From assembly GCF_046298265.1 (NCBI RefSeq), contig NZ_JBKAHK010000004.1:248001-312000 (forward strand): a stretch of 64,000 nt of DNA. The letters are read 5' to 3'. The stretch comes from Gillisia xinjiangensis. Lineage in GTDB: Bacteria > Bacteroidota > Bacteroidia > Flavobacteriales > Flavobacteriaceae. Within the stretch, counting starts at the first letter, position 1. Each line of letters starts with the position of its first letter. Position numbers and translations under genes: made by a program. Positions 1 through 8,046 of the stretch are shown in pieces. The notes beneath the pieces are model-generated. The model made no database searches, was not told where the DNA came from, and saw nothing but the letters and a program-made list of their open reading frames with translations.

Positions 1-378
1 GCCATGAACTACATAATTTGCTCCAGATTTTTTCTCAAAACCTTTAGATTTAAATGTGATGTTTGGATGTTTTTCAACATAAAAAAAATCCTCAGATCTA
101 AGGTGTGTATCCCGCTTTTTATTATTGGTATCTATACTTGAAGCTGGAATTGTAAAAGTGAACTTACTGTCTTTCAAATTATTTGCGTCAAACCAAAATT
201 CCCCCTGGTAATCATTAAAAGTTCCGTTTACAGTGTTAAAGAAATGTTTAATTCCGAATGAAACAGAAGTATGATTTTTATCCAGGCTCCACTGTTTCAC
301 CTCCTGCGCATTGCTGGTTATAAAAGTTGCCAGAATAAATAATACTAAAAATCCAAATCTTTTGATCTTGTTCTCCAT
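1..378 (-). CDS. YceI-like exported protein, C-terminus beyond window edge
   Basis: Reading the minus strand from the ATG at 378-376 gives 126 codons that remain open at the window edge. Residues 1-22 form a signal peptide ending near TSNAQE. The rest matches the start of YceI-family lipocalin-like proteins: WSLDKNHTSVSFGIKH (residues 26-41), then a stretch typical of the family with a conserved Asn-Lys-Lys-Arg-Asp and a HPNITFKSKGF strand. YceI proteins bind isoprenoid or other hydrophobic ligands in the periplasm; the exact role here is unknown. The upstream neighbour faces the other way, so this gene has its own promoter in the 379-855 gap. The family call is sound; the C-terminal part cannot be seen. 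Confidence 0.85.
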   Translation of the reverse strand, partial: MENKIKRFGFLVLFILATFITSNAQEVKQWSLDKNHTSVSFGIKHFFNTVNGTFNDYQGEFWFDANNLKDSKFTFTIPASSIDTNNKKRDTHLRSEDFFYVEKHPNITFKSKGFEKKSGANYVVHG

Positions 379-671
379 GATATACTTTTTAAATTTTAGT
401 AATTCTATTTTTCAGTCCAGCCTTTATAGCCTCTCTAAAATATTTTGAAACAGATATTCTTAATTTTTTAAATAAATTCAAGGGGGAGAGAGAAAAATAC
501 TCAGCAGTTAAATACAACTCTGAAGTGTTTTTTATTTAAATATCGTCTATTTTTGAATAATACACCTACATCTTACTTTATTAATTTAAGATTTTTTTAA
601 TCTACACAACTGAATATCAATATTATACGATCGAATTTGCCAGATAAGGCAAGAGAACCAACAACCATATT

Positions 672-737
672 ATGGATAAAATCCTCCCGCATCCTGAAAA
701 GAAACTTATAAACTGGGTTAAAGATGCCTGTTTATAA
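672..737 (+). pseudogene. possible N-terminal remnant of an ECF sigma factor
   Basis: In the 477-base gap between the YceI gene and the histidine kinase there is one short frame of 21 codons, beginning MDKILPHPEKKLINWVKD and stopping almost at once. The His-Pro-Glu-Lys and Asn-Trp-Val-Lys-Asp pattern resembles the first helix of Bacteroidota ECF sigma factors. Nothing recognisable as the rest of region 2 or region 4 follows. This could be chance; nothing else was found in the gap. Confidence 0.2.
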
Positions 738-855
738 ATAATACTGCATAAACAGTAGATGAAAAACAAAAAAGATAAAAGAAGGATCAAATGAATTAAT
801 AAAGGCTATTTATGGGTTTTTAAGGAGATTTTTCTGTAATATAGGGCCTGCAATT

Positions 856-2118
856 GTGAGAAGAAGAAAATTATATATAGGTATTTTTATAGTTTCCGTG
901 CTCGGCCTGTTCGTTGTACAGTACCAATTCCTGAGGGTTGGCCTGAATCTGGCGAAGGTTCAGTTTGACAGGAAAATGGCCACGGCTGGAAAGGATATTC
1001 AGGATGATCTTAATTCTGAAAACCAACTTACCTTTTTAGTTGCCAAAGCTATCACGGGAGAAGATTATTTTAAATTAAGCCTTGACAGCGTTGAAGATGC
1101 ATCCCGCTTTTTTCTGAATGATTTTCTCGAGCAACGCCTGGTATCAAATGGAATAGATACCGATTTTTCCTATCGGCTTTACACCCGGGACAGCACCGAT
1201 TATTTAAAATCCCCTACTGTTTTTAAAAAGGACGAATCCCTTATAAACTATCCAATCGAACTAAAGGGGTATTTACCTCAGTCCATTGAAAAATCACTTA
1301 TCCTGGAATTACAATTCCAGGACCTCAACAAGTATTTCCTTTCCCAGCTTAATGGGCTTACCATTCCGGCATTGATATTTATTATTGCTATTATCTTTGT
1401 TGTGATCTGGATCCTAAGATCTTTTTATTGGCAAAGCAATGTAATTACCACCACAAATGAGTTTATAAACAACCTCACGCACGAGCTTAAAACCCCGGTA
1501 TTTTCAATTGGACTCGCCTCAAAAATACTGGAGGATGATCTGGATGAACGCCAAAAACCTATAGTTCATCTAATTCGAAAGCAGGTAGAGCGCTTAAAAA
1601 GACATATCGATCAGGTTCTGGATCTTGCAAGTCTGGAATCTGGGAAAAAAATATTCGATTTTAAAGAAACAGATCTCCGCCCGGTACTGCTTCAGCTGTG
1701 TGCAGATTTCAGTTTGCTGGCTCAAATGGAAGAAATAAAATTTTCCTGCGAACTGCAGGAGGGAAAATACCCAGTTAAAGCTGAAGTTTCCCATTTGGAA
1801 AACGCGATCAACAACCTGTTGGATAATGCAAAAAAATATTCCGATCAACCTGAAATTAATCTGAAAGCATCACTTCAGAATAAAAAATTGGTAATCAGCA
1901 TTGAGGATAACGGGATTGGCATATCTGCGAAAGAAAAAGAGCGAATCTTCAAGAAATTCTACCGGATTCCCAACGGGAATTTGCATAAAGTAAAAGGCTA
2001 CGGACTCGGTTTAAGTTATGTGAAAGAGATCGTTAAAAAACATCGCGGAACAATCACCATTGAAAGCGAACAAAACAAGGGAACTATTGTTTCTGTCCAT
2101 ATACCATTACTCAAATAA
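856..2118 (+). CDS. membrane sensor histidine kinase (HisKA / HATPase_c)
   Basis: A 420-residue two-component sensor kinase. A GTG start is used; no ATG lies nearby in frame. There is a membrane segment at residues 6-25, an extracytoplasmic sensor of about 140 residues, and a second membrane segment at 168-190. The HisKA H-box NNLTHELKTP carries the phospho-acceptor His209. The ATPase domain shows the N-box around residues 316-327 (NAINNLLDNAKKYS), DNGIGIS at 351-357, an F-box and GYGLGLSYVKE at 381-391. All catalytic motifs look intact. The gene directly downstream should be its OmpR-type response regulator but is a decayed remnant, so the kinase is probably orphaned or works with a regulator elsewhere. 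The ligand is unknown. Confidence 0.9.
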   Translation: MRRRKLYIGIFIVSVLGLFVVQYQFLRVGLNLAKVQFDRKMATAGKDIQDDLNSENQLTFLVAKAITGEDYFKLSLDSVEDASRFFLNDFLEQRLVSNGIDTDFSYRLYTRDSTDYLKSPTVFKKDESLINYPIELKGYLPQSIEKSLILELQFQDLNKYFLSQLNGLTIPALIFIIAIIFVVIWILRSFYWQSNVITTTNEFINNLTHELKTPVFSIGLASKILEDDLDERQKPIVHLIRKQVERLKRHIDQVLDLASLESGKKIFDFKETDLRPVLLQLCADFSLLAQMEEIKFSCELQEGKYPVKAEVSHLENAINNLLDNAKKYSDQPEINLKASLQNKKLVISIEDNGIGISAKEKERIFKKFYRIPNGNLHKVKGYGLGLSYVKEIVKKHRGTITIESEQNKGTIVSVHIPLLK

Positions 2119-2120
2119 AA

Positions 2121-2462
2121 AAAAGCAGTTATAAAATTTTACTTGTAGAGGTCGATGCTTCCCTTGGATATTTACTATCCGAATATCTGGGATGAAGAAT
2201 TTTGGGTTTACCGGGGCAAAGAACAGCAAGGAAGCCATGGAGGCAAAAAAACCTATTGATGAAGAAGAACTTGTAGCGCGTATCAATGTGTTATTAGCCC
2301 GAATCATGAAACCCGAAATACCGGAAATTCGATTATTTTAACCGAAAAAGCCTTAATATATTTATATCTCATCTCCGGAAATACTTAAGCCGGGATCCTT
2401 CGGTAAAAATCGAGAATTTACATAAACGGGGGTTTGTCCTAAATGTGATGGATACTAAATAA
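2121..2462 (+). pseudogene. decayed OmpR-family response regulator
   Basis: Three pieces of one response regulator are readable just after the kinase. Piece 1 (2121-2195) reads KILLVEVDASLGYLLSEYLG and then stops; the usual acidic pair in the receiver is damaged (VEVD instead of VEDD). Piece 2, in another frame (about 2190-2330), reads MKNFGFTGAKNSKEAMEA, then jumps straight to KPIDEEELVARINVLLARI, the end of a receiver. Piece 3, back in the first frame (2331-2462), reads DYFNRKSLNIFISHLRKYL and continues to GFVLNVMDTK and a stop: the end of a winged-helix domain. The middle of the receiver, including the phospho-Asp, and the start of the DNA-binding domain are gone. An intact relative would be about twice as long. 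Confidence 0.85.
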
Positions 2463-2781
2463 AATCACAAACCTCGTAGCAAGCTTACTAAGATTGGAAA
2501 AACATTTACTTCCCAATCCCGATAAAATCGGGAGGGTGGCCAAAGGCCGGGGTGGTTCCGGTTTTAATTTAAATCCTATACCCTTCCGTCTTAATCGGAA
2601 GAAGGATTCTGGTCAATAAGAAAAATATTCCGGTACCAATTAATCCACCCTGCCCGTACCGGGCGGGATTCCCTTTATCCCGACGCTTCGGGAGGAAGGA
2701 GCCCTTGTTTTTTCTTACACAAACTTAAATTTTAAAAAATTAAAAAGCTCCAGGATATTAAACCCTCAGTGAGGGAAAACT
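2463..2781. repeat. non-coding stretch with short GC-rich palindromes
   Basis: No gene is visible. The stretch contains several small inverted repeats: CCCGATAAAATCGGG near 2519-2533, a CCCG/CGGG hairpin near 2649-2665, CCCGACGCTTCGGGAGG near 2678-2694, and AAACCCTCAGTGAGGGA near 2760-2776. The last motif recurs almost exactly near 37024 and 47486, so it belongs to a dispersed palindrome family. Confidence 0.5.
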
Positions 2782-2820
2782 GAAAGATCCGTTTTTCAAA
2801 TTTTGAAAAACGGATCTTTC
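2782..2820. terminator. strong inverted repeat, probable bidirectional terminator
   Basis: A perfect inverted repeat: GAAAGATCCGTTTTTCAAA pairs with its exact complement across a one-base centre. It lies between the response regulator remnant on the plus strand and the 3' end of the DUF2853 gene on the minus strand, as expected for a terminator serving converging transcription. Confidence 0.75.
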
Positions 2821-2838
2821 GACATAAAAAAGAATTTA

Positions 2839-3183
2839 TTAGTTATAGACACTTTCTTTTTTAAAATGTTTGGTAAGCATATAATATACCACTGCCCTGT
2901 ATTTGTTTCTATTGGATTTGCCATATTTTTCCATCACGGAATTAATTCCGGCATCCAGTTTTTCATCATCTTTTAGACCGAGTTTATTGATGAGGAAATT
3001 TTTCCTTACGGTAGCAAGCTCAGATTTTGAAGATCCGGAAACGGTCTCGGCATCGCTGTTAAAAATACTTGGACCACATCCTTCTGTTACCTTGCGCAAC
3101 AAGCCTACATCCAGATCATCATTTATTTTATCTTTATAATCCTGAATGTACTTTCCAACTTTTTCATCGGTTTTGGTTCCCAT
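2839..3183 (-). CDS. DUF2853 family protein
   Basis: A 114-residue cytoplasmic protein with no signal peptide. The family is recognised from the central GPSIFNSDAETVSGSSKSEL (about residues 37-56) and from NFLINKLGLKDDEKLDAGI (about 62-80), ending in a helical segment RAVVYYMLTKHF. DUF2853 proteins are small all-helical proteins of unknown function found widely in Bacteroidota and Proteobacteria. The gene follows menD with a 66-base gap on the same strand and may be read through from the men genes; the terminator at 2782-2820 lies just beyond its stop. Confidence 0.8.
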   Translation of the reverse strand: MGTKTDEKVGKYIQDYKDKINDDLDVGLLRKVTEGCGPSIFNSDAETVSGSSKSELATVRKNFLINKLGLKDDEKLDAGINSVMEKYGKSNRNKYRAVVYYMLTKHFKKESVYN

Positions 3184-3249
3184 AATTTAAATTTTTAATT
3201 ATTAGTAATTGCTAATTTAACAAAATATTAGAAAAAAAAAAGATAAAAG

Positions 3250-4983
3250 TTAAGATTTCATAAAACCAAAGTACTCCAATAAAACCTCATCATTGATTTG
3301 GCGCGGCGTAAAGATCTCCAGTAATTTTGGCTTTTCTGAAGTGTCATAAAATCCATTTAAAGATTCACTTATCTCTTCTGAATTTTTAGCCGAAAAATAT
3401 TCAAAGTCATACAATTCACATAAAGGCTTCGCATTCATATTGTGAACGGTTTCAAAATACGTATCAAAATTTTCAGTATTCTTATTTCCCGGAAGAATTC
3501 TAAAAATCCCGCCTCCTTCATTGTTCAGGATAATTACTCTGAAGTTTTTTGGAATGTAATTGTTCCACAGCCCGTTGCTATCATAGAAAAAGCTTAAATC
3601 ACCACATATCAGTAAAGTAGGGTCTTCATTGTTGAGCGCAGCTCCTGCCGCGGTAGAAACGCTTCCATCTATCCCACTCGTGCCGCGATTGCAAAACAAC
3701 TTCAGGGTTGAGTCCCAGTTAAAAAGTTGTGCATATCGAACGGTGGCGCTATTTCCCAATTGTACATTATATTTTTCCGGCACACTTGGCACAATTTGCT
3801 GCATGGCTTTAAAGTCGGAATATGGGATTTCCTGAACATATAGATCATGCCGGGCCTGTCTTTTTTTCCTGATATTTTTCCAATGCAGGGCATAATCGCT
3901 TTTCCCATTTTCCAGCAAGGGATGAAACTTTCCGAAGAAGGAATTGATGGAAGTCTCAAAATGCTTATTTAAACAGAAGAAGGTATTGTACGCCTTTTTA
4001 GGATCTACGTGCCAGTGATGTTCCGGCTGAAAATTGCGTAGAAAAGACTTGATCTTCTTTGAAACGATCATCCCTCCGAAGCTTAACAATATATCTGGCC
4101 TTAAAGCCTCAAATTGTTCTGCTGCATCTTCGCTTCTTTCAATAGGACCTATCAGGGTATCTATACGTGTAAAAATTTCCGGATGATTTAAATTTGACGT
4201 GGTTTCGCTCAACACCAACACCGATTCATCCTGAGCGAGGAAATCCAGAAATTTCTGCTCCAGCGCATTTGGCTGGGCAACTCCCACGATCACTATTTTT
4301 CGTTTGGCTTTGTTCCAGATTTCGGCATAGGGTTCCAATTCCTTTTCAGAATAAATTCGTTCCCGGATTTCCGGAAGAATCTGTAAAGGATTTACCGAGG
4401 CTTTTTCTACTATTTCATACAAGGGCTCATAAAAAGGCACGTTGATATGAACCGGACCTTTTCCTTCCAAAGCTTTATTCAGTGCAAGATTGATCTCCCT
4501 TTGATTGTGCTTTTGAGATTCAAATTGTTTCTGTTGTAATTTTTTATCTGCAGAAGTGTTCTCCAGTACGATTTCAGAATAGAGATTGGCAGAATACAGG
4601 ATATGATTCTCGAATACATTTTTTTGCCGAATGGTTTGTCCATCCCCAATATCAATGCGTTCAATTGGCCTGTCGGCAGAGATCACCACCAACGGAATAT
4701 CGCTGTAAAAAGCTTCTGCCACCGCGGGATAATAATTCAATAATGCCGATCCGGAAGTACACACCAGGGCGACCGGCTGTTGAAGTTGCTGTGCCATTCC
4801 CAATGCGAAAAATGCTGCGCAACGCTCATCTACAATGCTGTAAGCCTTAATTTCGGGATGATGGGTAAAGCCAATGGTTAATGGTGCATTTCGTGAACCC
4901 GGAGAAATCACCACATGGTTTATATTTTTTGCGACGCATAAAGCGACTATGGATTGGGCAACGGGAATTTTGGAGTATTTCAC
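3250..4983 (-). CDS. menD: 2-succinyl-5-enolpyruvyl-6-hydroxy-3-cyclohexene-1-carboxylate synthase
   Basis: MenD joins isochorismate with 2-oxoglutarate, using thiamine diphosphate, in menaquinone synthesis. The 577-residue length is normal. SPGSRNAPL (residues 27-35) and the activating glutamate in VDERCAAFFA (Glu53) mark the pyrimidine-binding domain; GDLSFFYDSNGLWN (about 461-474) is the diphosphate/Mg-binding motif. The N-terminus KIPVAQSIVALC is the usual one, which supports the start. It follows menF and the menI-like gene on the same strand, but a 160-base gap holding a 45-nt perfect palindrome separates it from menF. The protein is cytosolic. Confidence 0.97.
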   Translation of the reverse strand: MKYSKIPVAQSIVALCVAKNINHVVISPGSRNAPLTIGFTHHPEIKAYSIVDERCAAFFALGMAQQLQQPVALVCTSGSALLNYYPAVAEAFYSDIPLVVISADRPIERIDIGDGQTIRQKNVFENHILYSANLYSEIVLENTSADKKLQQKQFESQKHNQREINLALNKALEGKGPVHINVPFYEPLYEIVEKASVNPLQILPEIRERIYSEKELEPYAEIWNKAKRKIVIVGVAQPNALEQKFLDFLAQDESVLVLSETTSNLNHPEIFTRIDTLIGPIERSEDAAEQFEALRPDILLSFGGMIVSKKIKSFLRNFQPEHHWHVDPKKAYNTFFCLNKHFETSINSFFGKFHPLLENGKSDYALHWKNIRKKRQARHDLYVQEIPYSDFKAMQQIVPSVPEKYNVQLGNSATVRYAQLFNWDSTLKLFCNRGTSGIDGSVSTAAGAALNNEDPTLLICGDLSFFYDSNGLWNNYIPKNFRVIILNNEGGGIFRILPGNKNTENFDTYFETVHNMNAKPLCELYDFEYFSAKNSEEISESLNGFYDTSEKPKLLEIFTPRQINDEVLLEYFGFMKS

Positions 4984-5008
4984 TAAACTTTATTTAACCA
5001 AAACCTCG

Positions 5009-5053
5009 CATTATAAACCTCACAGGTTTTCAAAACCTGTGAGGTTTATAATG
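5009..5053. repeat. 45-nt perfect palindrome upstream of menD
   Basis: CATTATAAACCTCACAGG followed by TTTT, a single central C, and the exact reverse complement: 22-bp arms around one base. It lies 26 bases upstream of the menD start and 91 bases past the menF stop. There is no T-tract on the minus strand side, so it is not a classic terminator. The CCTCACAGG/CCTGTGAGG core is, to my recollection, a common dispersed intergenic palindrome in this family. It may shape the menF-menD transcript by hairpin formation. Confidence 0.8.
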
Positions 5054-5143
5054 AGTTTTGAATGAAAGGTAAAATTACGATTTTGAAAGCACATGTACCA
5101 GCACCTAGTGACAGTCAGGGTATGAAATCCTGAAAGGCTTGGA

Positions 5144-6280
5144 TTAAAGCACCGCCTTCATCGTTTCAGCTTTATTTTGGGTTTCCACCCACTCCGCCTC
5201 CGGATCGCTGTCTTTTGTAATTCCGCCGCCAACAAACAAAACGGCCTGCTTCTCTTCAAACTTCATACATCGTAAGTTCACAAATAAATTCGAAGTGGTA
5301 ATAATAGTCGCGTATGCCTGATTTTCCTGATTTCTTTGGTTACCGCTTCTTTTAATTTCCGTCTTCAAATTCAATTCCCCTAAAAAGCCGGAGTAATATT
5401 CCCTGTCGTAGTTTTCATATTCCAGGATGAATTTTTTGGCGGGTTCCTTCGGAAGTCCGCAAATGGCAGGAGTTGGATGTATTACAGAAATCAAGGTTCC
5501 CAAATCCTGGGATTCCGGATTTAAAGATCCGGAGATATCGGTTTTTAAATGAAGTAAATTCCCCGCTTTAGCTGTAAAAGGATCCGATTTTTCAATCTTC
5601 TCAACAAATGGTTTCAAATTCTCCATAATAGAATCTGTAACAAACTGCTGTTCCTGCTGTTCCTTTTCTCCCCAAACAAACTCCATTTCTTCATCATATT
5701 TCTGAGTTCCTGCAAGAGCCATCGTTTTAAACCGGTTGCGCTCAATTTTAAGCAGGGTTTCCGGAGTAGCGCCAAGCCATAATCCGGTTTCGGGATGAAA
5801 CCAGATATACACCAGTGCTGTTGGATACATCTGGAATAATTCCTGAACTATTTTTACAGGATCCTGACCTTGCAGTTTCACCGATTCTCTCCTTGAAAGC
5901 ACCACTTTTTTGAATGTTCCTTTTTTTATTTGCTCTATCCCCTTTTCTACTAAAGCTATATGCTGCTTCCGGGCAGTTTTAGATTCAGTCTTACCGATGG
6001 ATGACTTACTGAAATTCTTATCGATTTCTGAAAGATCAAGGATGCTTTCCAGAAATTCTGAATGGGCAGCAGGAATATGAAAATTAGGTTTGCCGGCATC
6101 AAAAGGGGCGAAAACAAAACCGCTTTCAGAAAAATCCTGGGTTTTATAAATTTCAGGATTTGATTGCAGAAAGGCTTTTACTCTCCCGGGTCCCGTCGAT
6201 GGTTTTCTATACGCTACAAAAGGCAATTTCTTCTCCAGCTGCAACCGAAGTTTATCAAAAAATTCTTCAGAAGTAATCAT
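5144..6280 (-). CDS. menF: isochorismate synthase
   Basis: A 378-residue chorismate-binding enzyme turning chorismate into isochorismate, the entry step of menaquinone synthesis. Recognised from KKVVLSRRESVKL (about 124-136), the ATPETLLKI motif, HPTPAICGLPKE (family motif with the catalytic region), EYYSGFLGELN, and the C-terminal GGGITKDSDPEAEWVETQNK. It is shorter at the N-terminus than E. coli MenF, as usual in Bacteroidota. The start codon abuts the stop of the upstream menI-like gene (6281/6280), which argues for one transcript and translational coupling. A salicylate or siderophore role is unlikely with menD next door. Confidence 0.93.
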   Translation of the reverse strand: MITSEEFFDKLRLQLEKKLPFVAYRKPSTGPGRVKAFLQSNPEIYKTQDFSESGFVFAPFDAGKPNFHIPAAHSEFLESILDLSEIDKNFSKSSIGKTESKTARKQHIALVEKGIEQIKKGTFKKVVLSRRESVKLQGQDPVKIVQELFQMYPTALVYIWFHPETGLWLGATPETLLKIERNRFKTMALAGTQKYDEEMEFVWGEKEQQEQQFVTDSIMENLKPFVEKIEKSDPFTAKAGNLLHLKTDISGSLNPESQDLGTLISVIHPTPAICGLPKEPAKKFILEYENYDREYYSGFLGELNLKTEIKRSGNQRNQENQAYATIITTSNLFVNLRCMKFEEKQAVLFVGGGITKDSDPEAEWVETQNKAETMKAVL

Positions 6281-6700
6281 TTATTTCTTTTTAGGCAAGG
6301 CGATGGTAGTCAATTTCACAAGGGAGATCAGGTTATCTTCAACATCTGTTATTCTTATATTCCATAACTGAGTGGTTCTTCCCTTGTGAATAAAGGTTGC
6401 TTTTGCATAGACATCTCCTTTAGAAATACTTTTGATGTGATTGGCAGAAATTTCAATGCCGCGGATGTAAAAATCTTCGGCATCCATAAAAATATGAGAG
6501 GCCACGCTGCCAACGCTTTCGGCCAGTGCAACACTTGCACCACCGTGCAGGACACCATCCGGTTGGTGAACCTTTGAAGTAACCGGCATTTTGGCCATAA
6601 CAAAATCGTCGCCTATATCTATAAATTCTATATTGAGGGTTTCCATCAAAGTGTTTTTAGACATTTCATTACACTTTGCCAGAATTTCTTGTTTCTCCAT
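6281..6700 (-). CDS. hotdog-fold acyl-CoA thioesterase, probable DHNA-CoA thioesterase (MenI-like)
   Basis: A 139-residue hotdog thioesterase of the PaaI/EntH/MenI type. The ATG at 6700 is preferred: the frame is open further upstream, but the extra residues have no family resemblance, whereas MEKQEILAKCNEM is a typical start. HQPDGVLHGGASVALAESVG (residues 45-64) contains the active-site helix, with Glu61 as the likely catalytic carboxylate. Position in front of menF suggests it hydrolyses 1,4-dihydroxy-2-naphthoyl-CoA, the menaquinone step MenI performs in E. coli. The fold is certain; the substrate is inferred from context. Confidence 0.85.
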   Translation of the reverse strand: MEKQEILAKCNEMSKNTLMETLNIEFIDIGDDFVMAKMPVTSKVHQPDGVLHGGASVALAESVGSVASHIFMDAEDFYIRGIEISANHIKSISKGDVYAKATFIHKGRTTQLWNIRITDVEDNLISLVKLTTIALPKKK

Positions 6701-7101
6701 TCCAATTAAATTATTTTCCTGGTAAAAATACGAAACGCGGCCTGAAAAATAAACTTTATAGAAGAATCCCACTTCTTCTGTTAAAAGAATAGCCGGATCG
6801 GAAGATTCAGAAAAATAATTATTAATTATATCTAAATATTTATTAAATTAGCTGCGAAAGAACGCATTTTATGCGCTTCCTGATGCAAGGAAGAAATGCC
6901 CTCCCTCTCACAGAAACCCTACTTGTCCTTTGATGTTCATTCAATTTAAAAATATAATTACAAGCGCAGCTTTTCTACTAACTCTTTTTTCTTGAGTTTT
7001 GTTTCGGAAGTTTTTTTCAAGAAAAAGAGCTTCAGTCATAATTTGAGATCAATTCCGGTTTTAAACAAAAGCCAGCTTGTGTGATTTAATACCGCTATTC
7101 G
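6701..7101. other. intergenic region, no gene seen
   Basis: The divergent gap between the menI-like gene and the LytTR regulator. It is AT-rich, with no convincing reading frame. A small hairpin (CTTCC TGATGCA GGAAG type) lies near 6877-6895. Both flanking genes must have promoters here, but no clear TAnnTTTG box with a well-placed TTG was found. Confidence 0.4.
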
Positions 7102-7848
7102 ATGATTCAACCTATTCAAATATTAGTCGTTGAAGATGAAATGATCATCGCTGCCAATATTTCTATGCAGCTTACAGAAATGGGGTATGAAGTTTCAGGA
7201 ATTATTCCCAGGGGTGAAGACGCCTTAAGTCATATTATAAACAACCTCCCGGATATCGTGTTGATAGACATTCAGCTTAAAGGTGAACTGGATGGAATAG
7301 AAACCGCGCAAAAGATGCATGAACTCAATAAGGATATTGCGATAATATACCTTACTGCCAATGCCGATGAAGCAAATTTTAACAGGGCTAAAATAACCCA
7401 CCCGTATGCATTTATCTCCAAACCTTTTAAAAAATTAGATTTACAGCGCAGTATTGAGCTTACAATCCATCAGTTAAAATGTAATATCAATAGCACATCC
7501 AATGAATCTAAAAACGGGTCTTCCACGGTTGTTTTAAAAGATTGCCTTTTTGTTAGAAATCGTGAAACGATGGTGAAAGTAGCTATTAAGGATATTCGGT
7601 ACATTGAAGCTGAGCGTAATTATTGCAGGATATTTTCAATGGAAAAGGAATATTTAATAGTGACTACGCTTAAAGATATAGACAAAAAGCTACCTCAAGA
7701 ACATTTTTTAAGAATTCATAGATCTTACATTATCAATTTCTCCCGAATAGACGAAATAGGCGGCTCGCATGTAGTTATTTCACGAAAAACAATCCCTATG
7801 TCCAAAGGAATGCGCACCGAGCTCTTAAAAAGATTGCAAACCATTTAA
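7102..7848 (+). CDS. LytTR-type response regulator
   Basis: A 248-residue regulator with an N-terminal receiver (residues about 5-122) and a C-terminal LytTR DNA-binding domain (about 145-245). In the receiver ILVVEDE provides the acidic pair, Asp56 in DIVLIDIQL is the phospho-acceptor, and Lys107 in ISKPFKK is the conserved lysine. The LytTR domain is recognised by DIRYIEAERNYCRIF and the closing HRSYIINFSRIDEI segment. The TPR kinase 198 bases downstream on the same strand is the obvious partner. Likely targets include the exported protein cluster that follows, though no binding site was identified. Confidence 0.92.
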   Translation: MIQPIQILVVEDEMIIAANISMQLTEMGYEVSGIIPRGEDALSHIINNLPDIVLIDIQLKGELDGIETAQKMHELNKDIAIIYLTANADEANFNRAKITHPYAFISKPFKKLDLQRSIELTIHQLKCNINSTSNESKNGSSTVVLKDCLFVRNRETMVKVAIKDIRYIEAERNYCRIFSMEKEYLIVTTLKDIDKKLPQEHFLRIHRSYIINFSRIDEIGGSHVVISRKTIPMSKGMRTELLKRLQTI

Positions 7849-8046
7849 ACCTTTGGTAAAGATATGGTCGATTTGGAAAGTATTTTCTGCGGGTCATGCT
7901 ATTCTGCTTGTCTTCAGATTTATAAATAATTATTTATTCAACAATCTTGAGATGCTAAACCATGGATTTCCAAACGTAAAACCAGTTTCTTTTTTCCATA
8001 TATTTAAATACCCTCAGGTTATTTTTCCTAGTTTAAAAAAATAAAT

